Positions 1 to 6,176 of a stretch of DNA of 9,311 nucleotides are shown here, piece after piece. Made by a program: the position numbers and the translations under genes. Positions within the stretch are counted from its first letter, which is position 1. Every line of letters starts with the position of its first letter. Source of the stretch: DATJXG01 sp035500455 (GTDB taxonomy: Bacteria; Acidobacteriota; Terriglobia; Terriglobales; Acidobacteriaceae); contig DATJXG010000471.1 in the NCBI GenBank assembly GCA_035500455.1, positions 1 to 9,311 on the forward strand, written 5' to 3'. The notes beneath the pieces are model-generated. The model searched no databases and was not told the origin of the DNA. It worked only from the letters and a program-made list of their open reading frames with translations.

Positions 1-1
1 A

Positions 2-2377
2 TTCGTGCAGACGATTACCGGCCGGGGATACCGCTTCATCGCTCCGGTCAGGCCCAAGCGCGAGATCCCGGACCGGACACCGGAACTCGCTGTCATACGC
101 GGCCCCGGTTCCCAGAAGCCGGGCAAGCGGGCGGAGATAAACCCTTCGAATCTTCCGGTGCAGCGCACCGGTTTTGTGGGGCGGGAGAAAGAAGTAGGTG
201 CCCTCAGGGATCTTCTGCTGCGCCAGGATGTGCGCCTGGTTACGGTCACGGGGCCCGGGGGGATCGGCAAAACGCGGGTCGCGGTGCAGGTCGCCAGGGT
301 GCTCACCGGGCAATTCTCCGGGGGCATGCATTTCGTTTCTCTCTCCGCGCTCAGCGAACCTACTTTGATCGCTTCCGTGATCGTGCAGGCTCTGGGGATC
401 GGGGAGGGGCGAGGGCATTCGCCGCTCGAAATTCTTAAGGAGCATCTGCGAGCCTCATCGGCGGCGCCCAGGCTGCTTCTGCTGGACAACTTCGAGCACC
501 TGGTCGAGGCGATGCCTACAGTGGCAGAGCTGCTTGCCGTGAACTGCAATCTTAAAATCCTGGTAACCAGTCGCGAACCCCTGCACGTGTACGGAGAACA
601 AGAATTTCCGGTGCCGCCGCTGGCGCTGCCGGATTCCCGGTCCGCGGCGCCCGTAGAGGTGGTGGCGCAGTACCCGGCGGTGGCGCTGTTTGTGCAACGG
701 GCGATTGCCGCCAAGCCGGACTTTGAACTCAATCGGGAAAATGCGTCCGCCGTCACTGAGATTTGTGCCCGCCTCGATGGCCTCCCGCTGGCGATCGAAC
801 TCGCCGCCGCCCGGGTCAAAGTGCTTTCGCCCTCTTCCATGCGGGCGCGTTTAACGGGCCGGTTGCAGTTGTTGACCGGCGGCGCCCGCGACATGCCGCA
901 GCGCCACCAGACGCTGCGCGCCGCCATCGATTGGAGCTACGATCTGCTGACTCCGGCCGAGCAGAAGCTCTTCCGAAGGCTGTCGGTGTTTGTGGATGGA
1001 TGCACCCTGGAAGGCGCGGAAGCTGTCTGCGACACCAGAGGCGACCTCGATCTGGACCTGCTCGATGGCATGGCATCCATGGTGGACAAAAGCCTGATGC
1101 GGCAGGATGAGCAGGCAAAGGGCGAATCGCGCTTCGTGATGCTGGAAACGATTCGCGAATACGCCTTGGAAAAGCTGGAGACCAGCGGCGAGATGCTTTT
1201 GACCAAGCGCGCGCACGCCGCCTACTGCCTGGTGTTGGCGGAGGAGGCCGCGGAACAGGGCGGACCGGAAGGAGAGGCATGGCTGCAACGCTTCGCGCTC
1301 GAACAGAACAATTTTCGCGCCAGCCTCGAATGGTTGGCGGAATCCGGCGATGCGGAGTGGGGCCTGCGCCTCGGCGCCGCCCTGTTTCGCTATTGGGAGA
1401 TGCGCGAATACCTCGCGGAGGGCCGGCGCTGGCTGGGCAAGATTCTGGATCTCGCGGGAGCAGCAGCTCCCACCAAGGCTCGGGCGCGCGCGCTTTTTGC
1501 CGCTGGCACCCTCGCCAACGAGCAGGGAGATTATGCCTCGGCGGGTGCGCTCTTCCGGGAGAATCTGGACATCGCCCGCCAGTTGGGGGACCGGCAGAGT
1601 GCAGCCGTCTCTCTCAACGCGATGGCAGTCAATGCCCGCGACCGGGGCGATATCTCAGGCGCGGGCGCGCTTTTGGAAGAGAGCTTGGTGCTGTGGAGGG
1701 AAATGGGCCACCCGAAGGCGGTCGCCCGTACTCTCAGCAATCTGGCCAATATCGCCAAACTGCAGGGCGACAATGCCCGCGCGCGCTCACTATACGCGGA
1801 GTGCCTGACAACCTTCCAGGAACTGGGAGATCGGGAAGGCGCCGCCTGGTCGATGAACTGCCAGGGAGACATCGCCCGCGACCAGGGCGACTTCGGGGCG
1901 GCGCGCACGTCATATGAGCACGGCCTGGCAATCTTCCGCGAACTCGACGACCGGTGGGGCATCGCCGGTACACTTGCCGATCTGGGAAGCCTGGCCAGGG
2001 AGCAGGGCAACTATTCTGCCGCTCATTCGATGTACCGGGAGAGCATGAAGCTTTTCCAGGAGCTGGACCACAAACGGGGAATTGCCCGCCTGCTGGAGCT
2101 TTTCGCGTGCTCCGCAGCAGCTCAGTTCGACGCCGAACGCTCCCTGCGCCTGGCCGGCGCCGCCGCTGCACTGCGCGGAAACATCGGCGCTCCGCTCTCC
2201 CCGGCGGAACAAGCCAAACTGGAAGCGAGCCTTCGCACAGCGCGGCAGGGAATCTCCGAGTCCGCAGGCGTGGCCGCATGGCTGGAAGGCCAGGCATTGC
2301 CGCTCGAGAAAGCGATGGATGAGGCGCTCATGCTGGATGCTCCCTCTTCCTCGGGTTCGCAGGAGTCGGCCGGATGA
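2..2377 (+). CDS. Winged-helix / NB-ARC ATPase / TPR transcriptional regulator (5' end missing)
   Basis: This is probably a large STAND-class transcription regulator that senses a signal through its TPRs, uses ATP as a switch and binds DNA through an N-terminal winged helix. The gene enters from the left edge: the frame is open to base 2, and the GTG at 5 is an internal Val in 'VQTITGRGYRFIAP', the typical last strand of an OmpR/PhoB-type (Trans_reg_C) domain. Counting that Val as residue 1, the P-loop GPGGIGKT is at 83-90, Walker B LLLLDNFEHL at 157-166, the sensor-like LVTSREP at 187-193 and the NB-ARC GLPLAIELAAAR motif at 259-270. TPRs follow with an exact 40-residue pitch (GDY/GDI/GDN/GDF/GNY at about 508, 548, 588, 628 and 668). 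The C-terminus (about 715-775) resembles the tail of COG3903 predicted ATPases. Domain calls are firm; the ligand and target promoters are unknown. Confidence 0.9.
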   Translation, partial: FVQTITGRGYRFIAPVRPKREIPDRTPELAVIRGPGSQKPGKRAEINPSNLPVQRTGFVGREKEVGALRDLLLRQDVRLVTVTGPGGIGKTRVAVQVARVLTGQFSGGMHFVSLSALSEPTLIASVIVQALGIGEGRGHSPLEILKEHLRASSAAPRLLLLDNFEHLVEAMPTVAELLAVNCNLKILVTSREPLHVYGEQEFPVPPLALPDSRSAAPVEVVAQYPAVALFVQRAIAAKPDFELNRENASAVTEICARLDGLPLAIELAAARVKVLSPSSMRARLTGRLQLLTGGARDMPQRHQTLRAAIDWSYDLLTPAEQKLFRRLSVFVDGCTLEGAEAVCDTRGDLDLDLLDGMASMVDKSLMRQDEQAKGESRFVMLETIREYALEKLETSGEMLLTKRAHAAYCLVLAEEAAEQGGPEGEAWLQRFALEQNNFRASLEWLAESGDAEWGLRLGAALFRYWEMREYLAEGRRWLGKILDLAGAAAPTKARARALFAAGTLANEQGDYASAGALFRENLDIARQLGDRQSAAVSLNAMAVNARDRGDISGAGALLEESLVLWREMGHPKAVARTLSNLANIAKLQGDNARARSLYAECLTTFQELGDREGAAWSMNCQGDIARDQGDFGAARTSYEHGLAIFRELDDRWGIAGTLADLGSLAREQGNYSAAHSMYRESMKLFQELDHKRGIARLLELFACSAAAQFDAERSLRLAGAAAALRGNIGAPLSPAEQAKLEASLRTARQGISESAGVAAWLEGQALPLEKAMDEALMLDAPSSSGSQESAG

Positions 2378-2424
2378 CGCGCCGTACAAGGGAATCAGCT
2401 TGCTCCGGCGGGTTCCGCCAGCGC

Positions 2425-2697
2425 TTACTCTGCGGTCGTCGGATCGATGAGCCGCCGCACGGCGGAGATGCGATTGGCGGGAAGGCCGGCTCGCCGGGCG
2501 TGTTCGCGGATGGCCGCCTCGTCGCGAGCGAGATAGATGCAGTACACCTTGTCGCCGGTTACGTAGCTATGCAGCCACTGAATCTCGGGACCCATTTCCT
2601 TCAGAATTTTGAGTGACTTCTGGGAGATTTCCCGCAACTGTGCGTCGGATAAACTTCCGGCTCCCGGAACATCGCGTTCGATCACGAATTTTGGCAT
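2425..2697 (-). CDS. DUF4242 family small protein (SCO4226-like)
   Basis: This 90-residue protein begins MPKFVIERDVPGAG and fits DUF4242, a family of small ferredoxin-like-fold proteins. One described member, Streptomyces SCO4226, binds nickel; whether this one binds metal is not shown by the sequence. There is no signal peptide or membrane segment, so it is probably cytoplasmic. The frame could extend to an ATG at 2728-2730, but that start has no ribosome binding site. The ATG at 2695-2697 follows AGGGG with a six-base gap and gives the family's usual N-terminus. The gene diverges from the OsmC-like gene across 105 bp. It converges with the upstream regulator, 47 bp apart. The family call is from recognition of the sequence pattern. 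The physiological role is unknown. Confidence 0.8.
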   Translation of the reverse strand: MPKFVIERDVPGAGSLSDAQLREISQKSLKILKEMGPEIQWLHSYVTGDKVYCIYLARDEAAIREHARRAGLPANRISAVRRLIDPTTAE

Positions 2698-2720
2698 GAG
2701 CGTCCCCTGAATGTGCACCG

Positions 2721-2749
2721 ATGCTAGCATGCAGATAGAGTGGCTTCAA
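2721..2749 (-). promoter_or_regulatory. Probable sigma-70-like promoter of the DUF4242 gene, with palindrome
   Basis: On the minus strand a -35 box TTGAAG (2744-2749) and a -10 box TAGCAT (2721-2726) are separated by 17 bases, each matching four of six consensus positions. The implied transcript starts near 2714, leaving a short leader that contains the AGGGG ribosome binding site of the gene starting at 2697. The -10 box lies within the perfect 10-bp palindrome ATGCTAGCAT (2721-2730), which could be an operator half or full site. No equally good promoter was seen for the divergent OsmC-like gene. Confidence 0.4.
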
Positions 2750-2802
2750 CGATCTGGAGAAGCTGGGGCCTGCGGAGATTGTGCCGCAAGAAGGAAGGGG
2801 CT

Positions 2803-3309
2803 GTGGATATTCGATCGCTGCAGAAGCCGCTGAAAGAGCAATACCGGAGCCAACCCAACTCCTCACGAATCACGCTCCGCGCCAAGGGCGGGCAGACGGA
2901 CGCTCCGGTCGCCTGCTCGATTGATATCGGACGCGCCATCTACCAGGCCGAGGCCCATAAGGGCGTGGGAGGCGCCGGAACCGGCGCCTGTTCCGGCGAC
3001 TTGCTGCTCGGGGCCCTGGCGGCTTGCGCGCAGATTACCTGCCAGATGGTGGCCGCGGCCATGGGTATACCCACCGAGCGAATTGAGGTGACGGTGGAAG
3101 GAGAGCTGGATCTGCGAGGCACTCTGGGCATTGCAAAAGATGTGCCCGTCGGGTTCGAGAGCATCTGCCTTCATTTCGACGTGGCTGCGCCTAATGCAAC
3201 TCCGGAACAGATGCGGGCATTGCGCGAGAAGACCGAGCAATATTGCGTTGTGATGCAAACTTTAATGCGGCCCCCGAGCCTGAAGAGCGAGTGGGCCGGG
3301 CTGGTTTGA
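2803..3309 (+). CDS. OsmC family protein (peroxiredoxin-like)
   Basis: This 168-residue OsmC/Ohr-fold protein is probably a cytoplasmic thiol-dependent peroxidase acting on organic or hydrogen peroxides. Both expected cysteines are present: C75 in the helix GALAACAQIT (peroxidatic position) and C148 in TEQYCVVMQTL (resolving position). C63 and C80 are additional. The frame is open from a GTG at 2740, but the GTG at 2803 is preferred because AAGGA lies seven bases upstream and translation then begins MDIRSLQKPL, a normal start for this subgroup. The length fits the longer OsmC-like proteins rather than the roughly 140-residue Ohr/OsmC enzymes. It diverges from the DUF4242 gene, so shared control is possible. 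Substrate cannot be assigned from sequence; some family members are not proven peroxidases. Confidence 0.85.
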   Translation: MDIRSLQKPLKEQYRSQPNSSRITLRAKGGQTDAPVACSIDIGRAIYQAEAHKGVGGAGTGACSGDLLLGALAACAQITCQMVAAAMGIPTERIEVTVEGELDLRGTLGIAKDVPVGFESICLHFDVAAPNATPEQMRALREKTEQYCVVMQTLMRPPSLKSEWAGLV

Positions 3310-3421
3310 ACGCCTGCATCGCGATAAACCACGAATGGCAGCGCGCTCCACGAGTTTGACGCGATCCCGCTTCCGCGGGCAGGCTGGAAACACCTTGTTG
3401 GAAAATCGGGAAGGGGAGAAG

Positions 3422-3679
3422 TTACGCGCCTTCGGAGCCAGCCTTTTTCTGCGCGTGGCATTTGCTGACAATTGCGGATCGGAGGCGGCTGCGGAGGTCT
3501 TCAGGAAGTTCGTAAAGCTGGGAATCGCGGTAGATTTCGATGGTCTTCTTGGTGGTGTCGCAGACTACGTAGCAGTTGTGGCACCAGGAGAGATGGTCTT
3601 CCAACTCTGTCTTTGTTCGGTCGTCAATGACGCCGTCCAGGTAGTTGGTCAGCTCCTGCAGAAACTCAGAGCATTTCAC
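3422..3679 (-). CDS. Short soluble zinc-finger (zf-HC2) anti-sigma factor
   Basis: This 85-residue protein likely binds and holds inactive the ECF sigma factor encoded just upstream. The zf-HC2 signature is clear: C3 followed by H29-x3-C33-x2-C36, the zinc-binding pattern of ZAS anti-sigma factors such as RsrA and ChrR. No transmembrane helix follows, so it should be cytoplasmic and sense an internal signal. C40 and C74 are additional cysteines. Translation starts at a GTG (3677-3679) that overlaps the sigma stop codon as GTGA. A GGAG sequence lies about ten bases upstream, so the two genes are translationally coupled and probably made in a fixed ratio. The anti-sigma role is inferred from domain and gene order. 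The signal, redox or otherwise, is not visible. Confidence 0.85.
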   Translation of the reverse strand: MKCSEFLQELTNYLDGVIDDRTKTELEDHLSWCHNCYVVCDTTKKTIEIYRDSQLYELPEDLRSRLRSAIVSKCHAQKKAGSEGA

Positions 3680-4320
3680 GGGTTGCCGTCTCCACGATTC
3701 GCATCGCCGTTCTCTCGCTTCTGGAAGTAGCGGTTCAGCCGCTCACGCAACTGCAGCCGCGCCCGCAGCAGGCGCGACTTTACCGCCGGTACACTCAAAT
3801 CCAGCGCCTCTGCCGTTTCCTCGGTCGAGAGACCTTCCACGTCTCTCAACACGAACACCGTCCGGAAACTGGCAGGCAATCCCTGGATGGTGCGGGTCAA
3901 GATGTCGCGAAGTTCCGCCTGATTATATTGCTGTTCAGGGTTCGGACTCCAGTCGGCCACTTCCCGAGGTAACGAATCATCCTCGGTCTTGACATCCTCA
4001 TCCAGCGAAACCATGCGCTCCGGCCGCCGGCGCCGCAGCTTCATCAGCGCCTCGTTCACCGCAATGCGTACCAGCCAGGTGTAAAACTTGGACTGGCCCT
4101 GGAACTGCGCCAGGTTGGTGTAGGCCTTCAGGAACGCGTCTTGTACCACGTCTTCCGCGTCTTCGCGGTTCTGCGTTATGTGCTGCGCGATGCGAAATAC
4201 GTTCCGGTCGTAACGTTTGACCAGTTGCTCAAAGGATCCAACGTCTCCGGCCTTGGCCGCCTGCACCAGCGCCATCTCGTCGCTTACAGGCTCGCCTACT
4301 GTTGGTTGGATGGCACTCAT
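3676..4320 (-). CDS. ECF (RpoE-like) RNA polymerase sigma factor
   Basis: This 214-residue group 4 sigma factor directs RNA polymerase to a stress regulon. Region 2 spans about 28-98 and contains the polymerase-binding segment NREDAEDVVQDAFLKAY (51-67) and the -10 recognition stretch GQSKFYTWLVRIAVNEALMKLRRRR. After an acidic linker (about 103-132), region 4 spans about 136-195 with LPASFRTVFVLRDVEGLSTEETAEAL and the helix-turn-helix PAVKSRLLRAR. The order, lengths and motifs match RpoE-like ECF factors. The ATG at 4318-4320 was chosen as the start. It has only a weak GGA upstream, and an internal Met at residue 16 is a less likely alternative that would still keep region 2. The stop overlaps the anti-sigma start, forming one operon. 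Target promoters and inducing signal are unknown. Confidence 0.93.
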   Translation of the reverse strand: MSAIQPTVGEPVSDEMALVQAAKAGDVGSFEQLVKRYDRNVFRIAQHITQNREDAEDVVQDAFLKAYTNLAQFQGQSKFYTWLVRIAVNEALMKLRRRRPERMVSLDEDVKTEDDSLPREVADWSPNPEQQYNQAELRDILTRTIQGLPASFRTVFVLRDVEGLSTEETAEALDLSVPAVKSRLLRARLQLRERLNRYFQKRENGDANRGDGNP

Positions 4321-4493
4321 ATTAGGTCCGATGCAACAATTTTCCCGTTTTCCCCGCCGGTTCTATGAATCTTCATTCTATCGGTTCGCCCACCCTCTTG
4401 ACCAACCCGATTCAGCGAATGTGTGCGTATCGCGCTCAACAAGGCTGCATTCCACCCCGAACGGCAGACAAAAATCAACCTCGAAGCCTCATT

Positions 4494-4522
4494 GCGCTGC
4501 CCTCGGCGGCTTCGCTCAGCGC
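4494..4522. repeat. Degenerate intergenic repeat with GCGCTG/CAGCGC ends
   Basis: The perfect six-base inverted ends GCGCTG (4494-4499) and CAGCGC (4517-4522) enclose CTCGGCGGCTTCGCTCAG. Eleven bases, GCTTCGCTCAG (4509-4519), are the exact reverse complement of the core of the repeat at 6142-6164. This suggests a decayed, oppositely oriented member of the same short dispersed repeat family. With GC-rich sequence, a chance match cannot be excluded. Confidence 0.35.
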
Positions 4523-4714
4523 GCTCGGCGTTTTAAGATCTCCCCAGCCCCGGGACCGAGACTTCGCAATCCGTTCGCGTCGTCGCCATCTGAAACCGCC
4601 GAAGTTGCCGTTGGAATTCCCATCGAAGGTAAACAACACGCCCGAGCCAAGCCCCCCAAACCGATGACCAATGGACAGGGACTAATGGCCAATAGGCAAA
4701 TCTCCAAGTGGCCC

Positions 4715-4720
4715 TATAAT
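4715..4720 (+). promoter_or_regulatory. Candidate -10 box (TATAAT) for the GAF-like gene
   Basis: This is an exact TATAAT in a locally AT-rich patch, oriented toward the GAF-like gene. No recognisable -35 hexamer lies 16 to 18 bases upstream (the region reads AATAGGCAAA), so an activator or another upstream contact would be needed. Transcription would begin near 4727 and leave a leader of about 130 bases containing two hairpins. Confidence 0.35.
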
Positions 4721-4741
4721 CAACACTTACAACGATCCCGA

Positions 4742-4783
4742 GGGTCACCCTGGCGGCCTGCGTTACGCGTTACCAGGTTACCC
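4742..4783 (+). repeat. Imperfect inverted repeat in leader of GAF-like gene
   Basis: The left arm GGGTCACCCTGG (4742-4753) pairs with the right arm CCAGGTTACCC (4773-4783) with one mismatch and one bulged base around a 19-base loop. GTTAC occurs three times here (4762, 4769 and 4777), spaced seven and eight bases. A second hairpin, GCAAGC/GCTTGC, follows at 4796-4809. The element could be an RNA structure in the leader or an operator. No known riboswitch family was recognised, and there is no T-run that would make it a terminator. Confidence 0.45.
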
Positions 4784-4855
4784 AGAAGGCGCTCTGCAAG
4801 CCAGCTTGCGCGCGCCGCAACGCCGCATCGGGGCAGCAGGGGCAGCGACGAGAAC

Positions 4856-6019
4856 ATGCCGGAAACGATCAGCACGCAGGAAGTCGTCGAACGGGCGGTT
4901 TCGCAGGTCATCGAGAGCCAGCGCCTGCATTTGCAGGAGCAGTTGGTGCGCCGGGTACTGGAGGCCCTGGAGGTCGAGCCGACCTCCGTCGGCCACGGCG
5001 CCGAAAGCACCGCCTCCGGGCTGCTCAAGGCGGTGTGCGCCATTTACGCCGGCAGCACGCAAAAGGAAATTCTGCGCACCCTCCTGGACAACACCGTCCG
5101 CTACAGCGGCCGCGCCGCCCTGTTTATCGTCAAGGGGAGCGCCGGCACCGGCTGGCAGGGCCGAGGCTTTTCCAACAATGACGAGATCAAAGATTTCGCC
5201 CTCGACGTCACCAACGGCCTCGCCGGCCGCGCCGTGCAGTCGCGCATGGTGTTCACCGGCAGCGCCTCCGAAATGGATGCCAGCTTCAAGTCGCGCTTCC
5301 GCACTCCATCCACCGACCGTGCCATCGTTCTGCCGCTTCTGCTGAAGGACAAAGTTGCCGCCCTGGTATATGCCGATGGCGGAGTCGAACCCAACGGACA
5401 TCTGGACCCACCCGCCCTCGAACTGCTGGTTGTAGCCAGCGGCGCGTGGCTGGAAGTGAACGCCCTGCGCAAGCAGGCGAATAAGGAAGGCCAGCCCGAG
5501 GCCGCTGCCGCGCATGCCGCCCCCGAGAAATCACAGGCTCCTCCGGCGGTTCAGGCGGCGTCGCCATCCTTCGACCCCTTCGCCTCGCACGCTCCCATGC
5601 ACGCTGCAGCCGCCGTGGCCTCAGCCTCGGCAGCGGAACAGCCGGCGATGGTTGCCGTCAGCGAAGCCCCAGCGGTGGAGGTTCTCCACGACGCTCCTCC
5701 GGTCGAAGAAGCTCCTGCTCCGGCCCCGCCCAGCGGCGAGCTTTCCGCCGAAGACGCCGAGGTCCACAAGAAGGCGCAGCGTTTTGCCCGCCTGCTGGTG
5801 GATGAAATCAAGCTCTACAACCAGCAGAAGGTCACCGAAGGCCGCGAAACCAAGGATCTCTACGACCGCCTGAAGGAAGACATCGACAAAAGCCGCGCCA
5901 CCTACGACAAGCGTTACGGCAGCACGGTTGCGGCCGGCGCCGGATACTTCCAGCAGGCGCTCATTCAGAACCTGGCTGGCGGTGATGCCTCGGTCATGGG
6001 CGGCAACTTTCCGCTCTAG
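4856..6019 (+). CDS. GAF-like domain protein with Ala/Pro linker and conserved-looking helical C-terminus
   Basis: This is a 387-residue cytoplasmic protein of unknown function with no signal peptide or membrane helix. Residues 1-45 are helical (VSQVIESQRLHLQEQLVRRV, coiled-coil-like). Residues about 55-205 look like a GAF-type sensory fold: an opening helix, ALFIVKGSAGTGWQGRGF, a central AGRAVQSRMVF helix, then RAIVLPLLLKDKVAALVYAD, the usual last GAF strands. Residues about 213-295 are an Ala/Pro-rich linker. Residues about 296-375 form a charged helical module containing ARLLVDEIKLYNQQKV and KDLYDRLKEDIDKSRATYDKRY. The ATG at 4856 is chosen because MPETISTQEV starts the credible protein; the ribosome binding site is weak (AGGGG 13 bases away). 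The transglycosylase gene follows 157 bp later on the same strand. A sensor or scaffold role is inference only. Confidence 0.75.
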   Translation: MPETISTQEVVERAVSQVIESQRLHLQEQLVRRVLEALEVEPTSVGHGAESTASGLLKAVCAIYAGSTQKEILRTLLDNTVRYSGRAALFIVKGSAGTGWQGRGFSNNDEIKDFALDVTNGLAGRAVQSRMVFTGSASEMDASFKSRFRTPSTDRAIVLPLLLKDKVAALVYADGGVEPNGHLDPPALELLVVASGAWLEVNALRKQANKEGQPEAAAAHAAPEKSQAPPAVQAASPSFDPFASHAPMHAAAAVASASAAEQPAMVAVSEAPAVEVLHDAPPVEEAPAPAPPSGELSAEDAEVHKKAQRFARLLVDEIKLYNQQKVTEGRETKDLYDRLKEDIDKSRATYDKRYGSTVAAGAGYFQQALIQNLAGGDASVMGGNFPL

Positions 6020-6064
6020 CGTTACCAAAGACTTCTACTTCTGTTCAACAACCGGCTCATTCCG

Positions 6065-6094
6065 TTTAACGGCGACACGCTGTTTGTGTAAAAA
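6065..6094 (+). promoter_or_regulatory. Possible promoter of the lytic transglycosylase gene
   Basis: TTTAAC (6065-6070) and TAAAAA (6089-6094) are separated by 18 bases in the only AT-rich patch between the GAF-like and transglycosylase genes. Both boxes are imperfect matches to the sigma-70 consensus. Transcription would start near 6101, upstream of the dispersed repeat. Read-through from the preceding gene is an alternative. Confidence 0.25.
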
Positions 6095-6141
6095 TTAATT
6101 CGTGGATCGCCACTGCAGTCCGGAACCACAACCCTGTCATC

Positions 6142-6164
6142 GTCATCCTGAGCGAAGCGAAGGA
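6142..6164 (+). repeat. Short dispersed 'HPERSEG' intergenic repeat
   Basis: The stretch starting GTCATCCTGAGCGAAGCGAA and ending GGA is a type of repeat common in intergenic DNA of acidobacterial and other environmental genomes. Translated in the present frame it gives the familiar artefact HPERSEG. It lies just upstream of the transglycosylase start and is in frame with it, so it artificially lengthens that open frame back to 6102. Its AAGGA (6160-6164) lies 12 bases before the chosen ATG and may act as the ribosome binding site. Confidence 0.6.
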
Positions 6165-6176
6165 CTCCATGCCCGC

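Larger units (their letters stand above)
4321..4855. other. 535-bp intergenic region between divergent sigma and GAF-like genes
   Basis: No convincing gene is present. The frame of the downstream gene is open back to 4217, but those 213 codons encode an Arg/Ser/Pro-rich sequence overlapping the sigma gene antisense, as expected by chance in GC-rich DNA. The region should hold the promoters of both flanking genes. It contains a degenerate inverted repeat at 4494-4522, three degenerate CCAATGG-like words at 4667-4696, an exact TATAAT at 4715-4720, and hairpins at 4742-4783 and 4796-4809. The part from 4321 to about 4480 shows nothing I can name. Confidence 0.6.

Noticed and set aside
2..2377. 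Antiphage STAND (Avs-like) defence gene
   Set aside because: The end of an OmpR-type DNA-binding domain precedes the ATPase, there is no effector nuclease or TIR domain, and no defence genes are nearby.
455..2389. Several long antisense and alternate-frame open frames within the regulator gene
   Set aside because: They are compositionally biased shadows of the real frame, with no recognisable domains, and they conflict with a clearly conserved protein.
2407..2419. GGCGG-GTT-CCGCC hairpin between the convergent regulator and DUF4242 genes as a terminator
   Set aside because: The stem is only five pairs and no T-run follows on either strand; such short GC hairpins are expected by chance.
2740..2802. 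Upstream GTG start for the OsmC-like protein adding 21 residues
   Set aside because: The extension (ASTIWRSWGLRRLCRKKEGA) is not family-like, and the GTG at 2803 has a clear AAGGA site at good spacing.
3367..3380. CCCGC-TTCC-GCGGG hairpin between the OsmC-like and anti-sigma genes as a terminator
   Set aside because: It is a five-pair stem without a T-run in either direction; the 112-bp gap otherwise shows nothing.
4375..4405. Possible minus-strand promoter for the sigma gene, TTGGTC and TAGAAT
   Set aside because: The spacer is 19 bases and both boxes are imperfect; an ECF-type self-regulated promoter is just as likely and could not be identified.
4217..4855. N-terminal extension of the GAF-like reading frame (213 codons)
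   Set aside because: It overlaps the sigma gene antisense, encodes low-complexity Arg/Ser/Pro sequence without family resemblance, and would cover both promoters. GC-rich DNA gives such stop-free stretches by chance.
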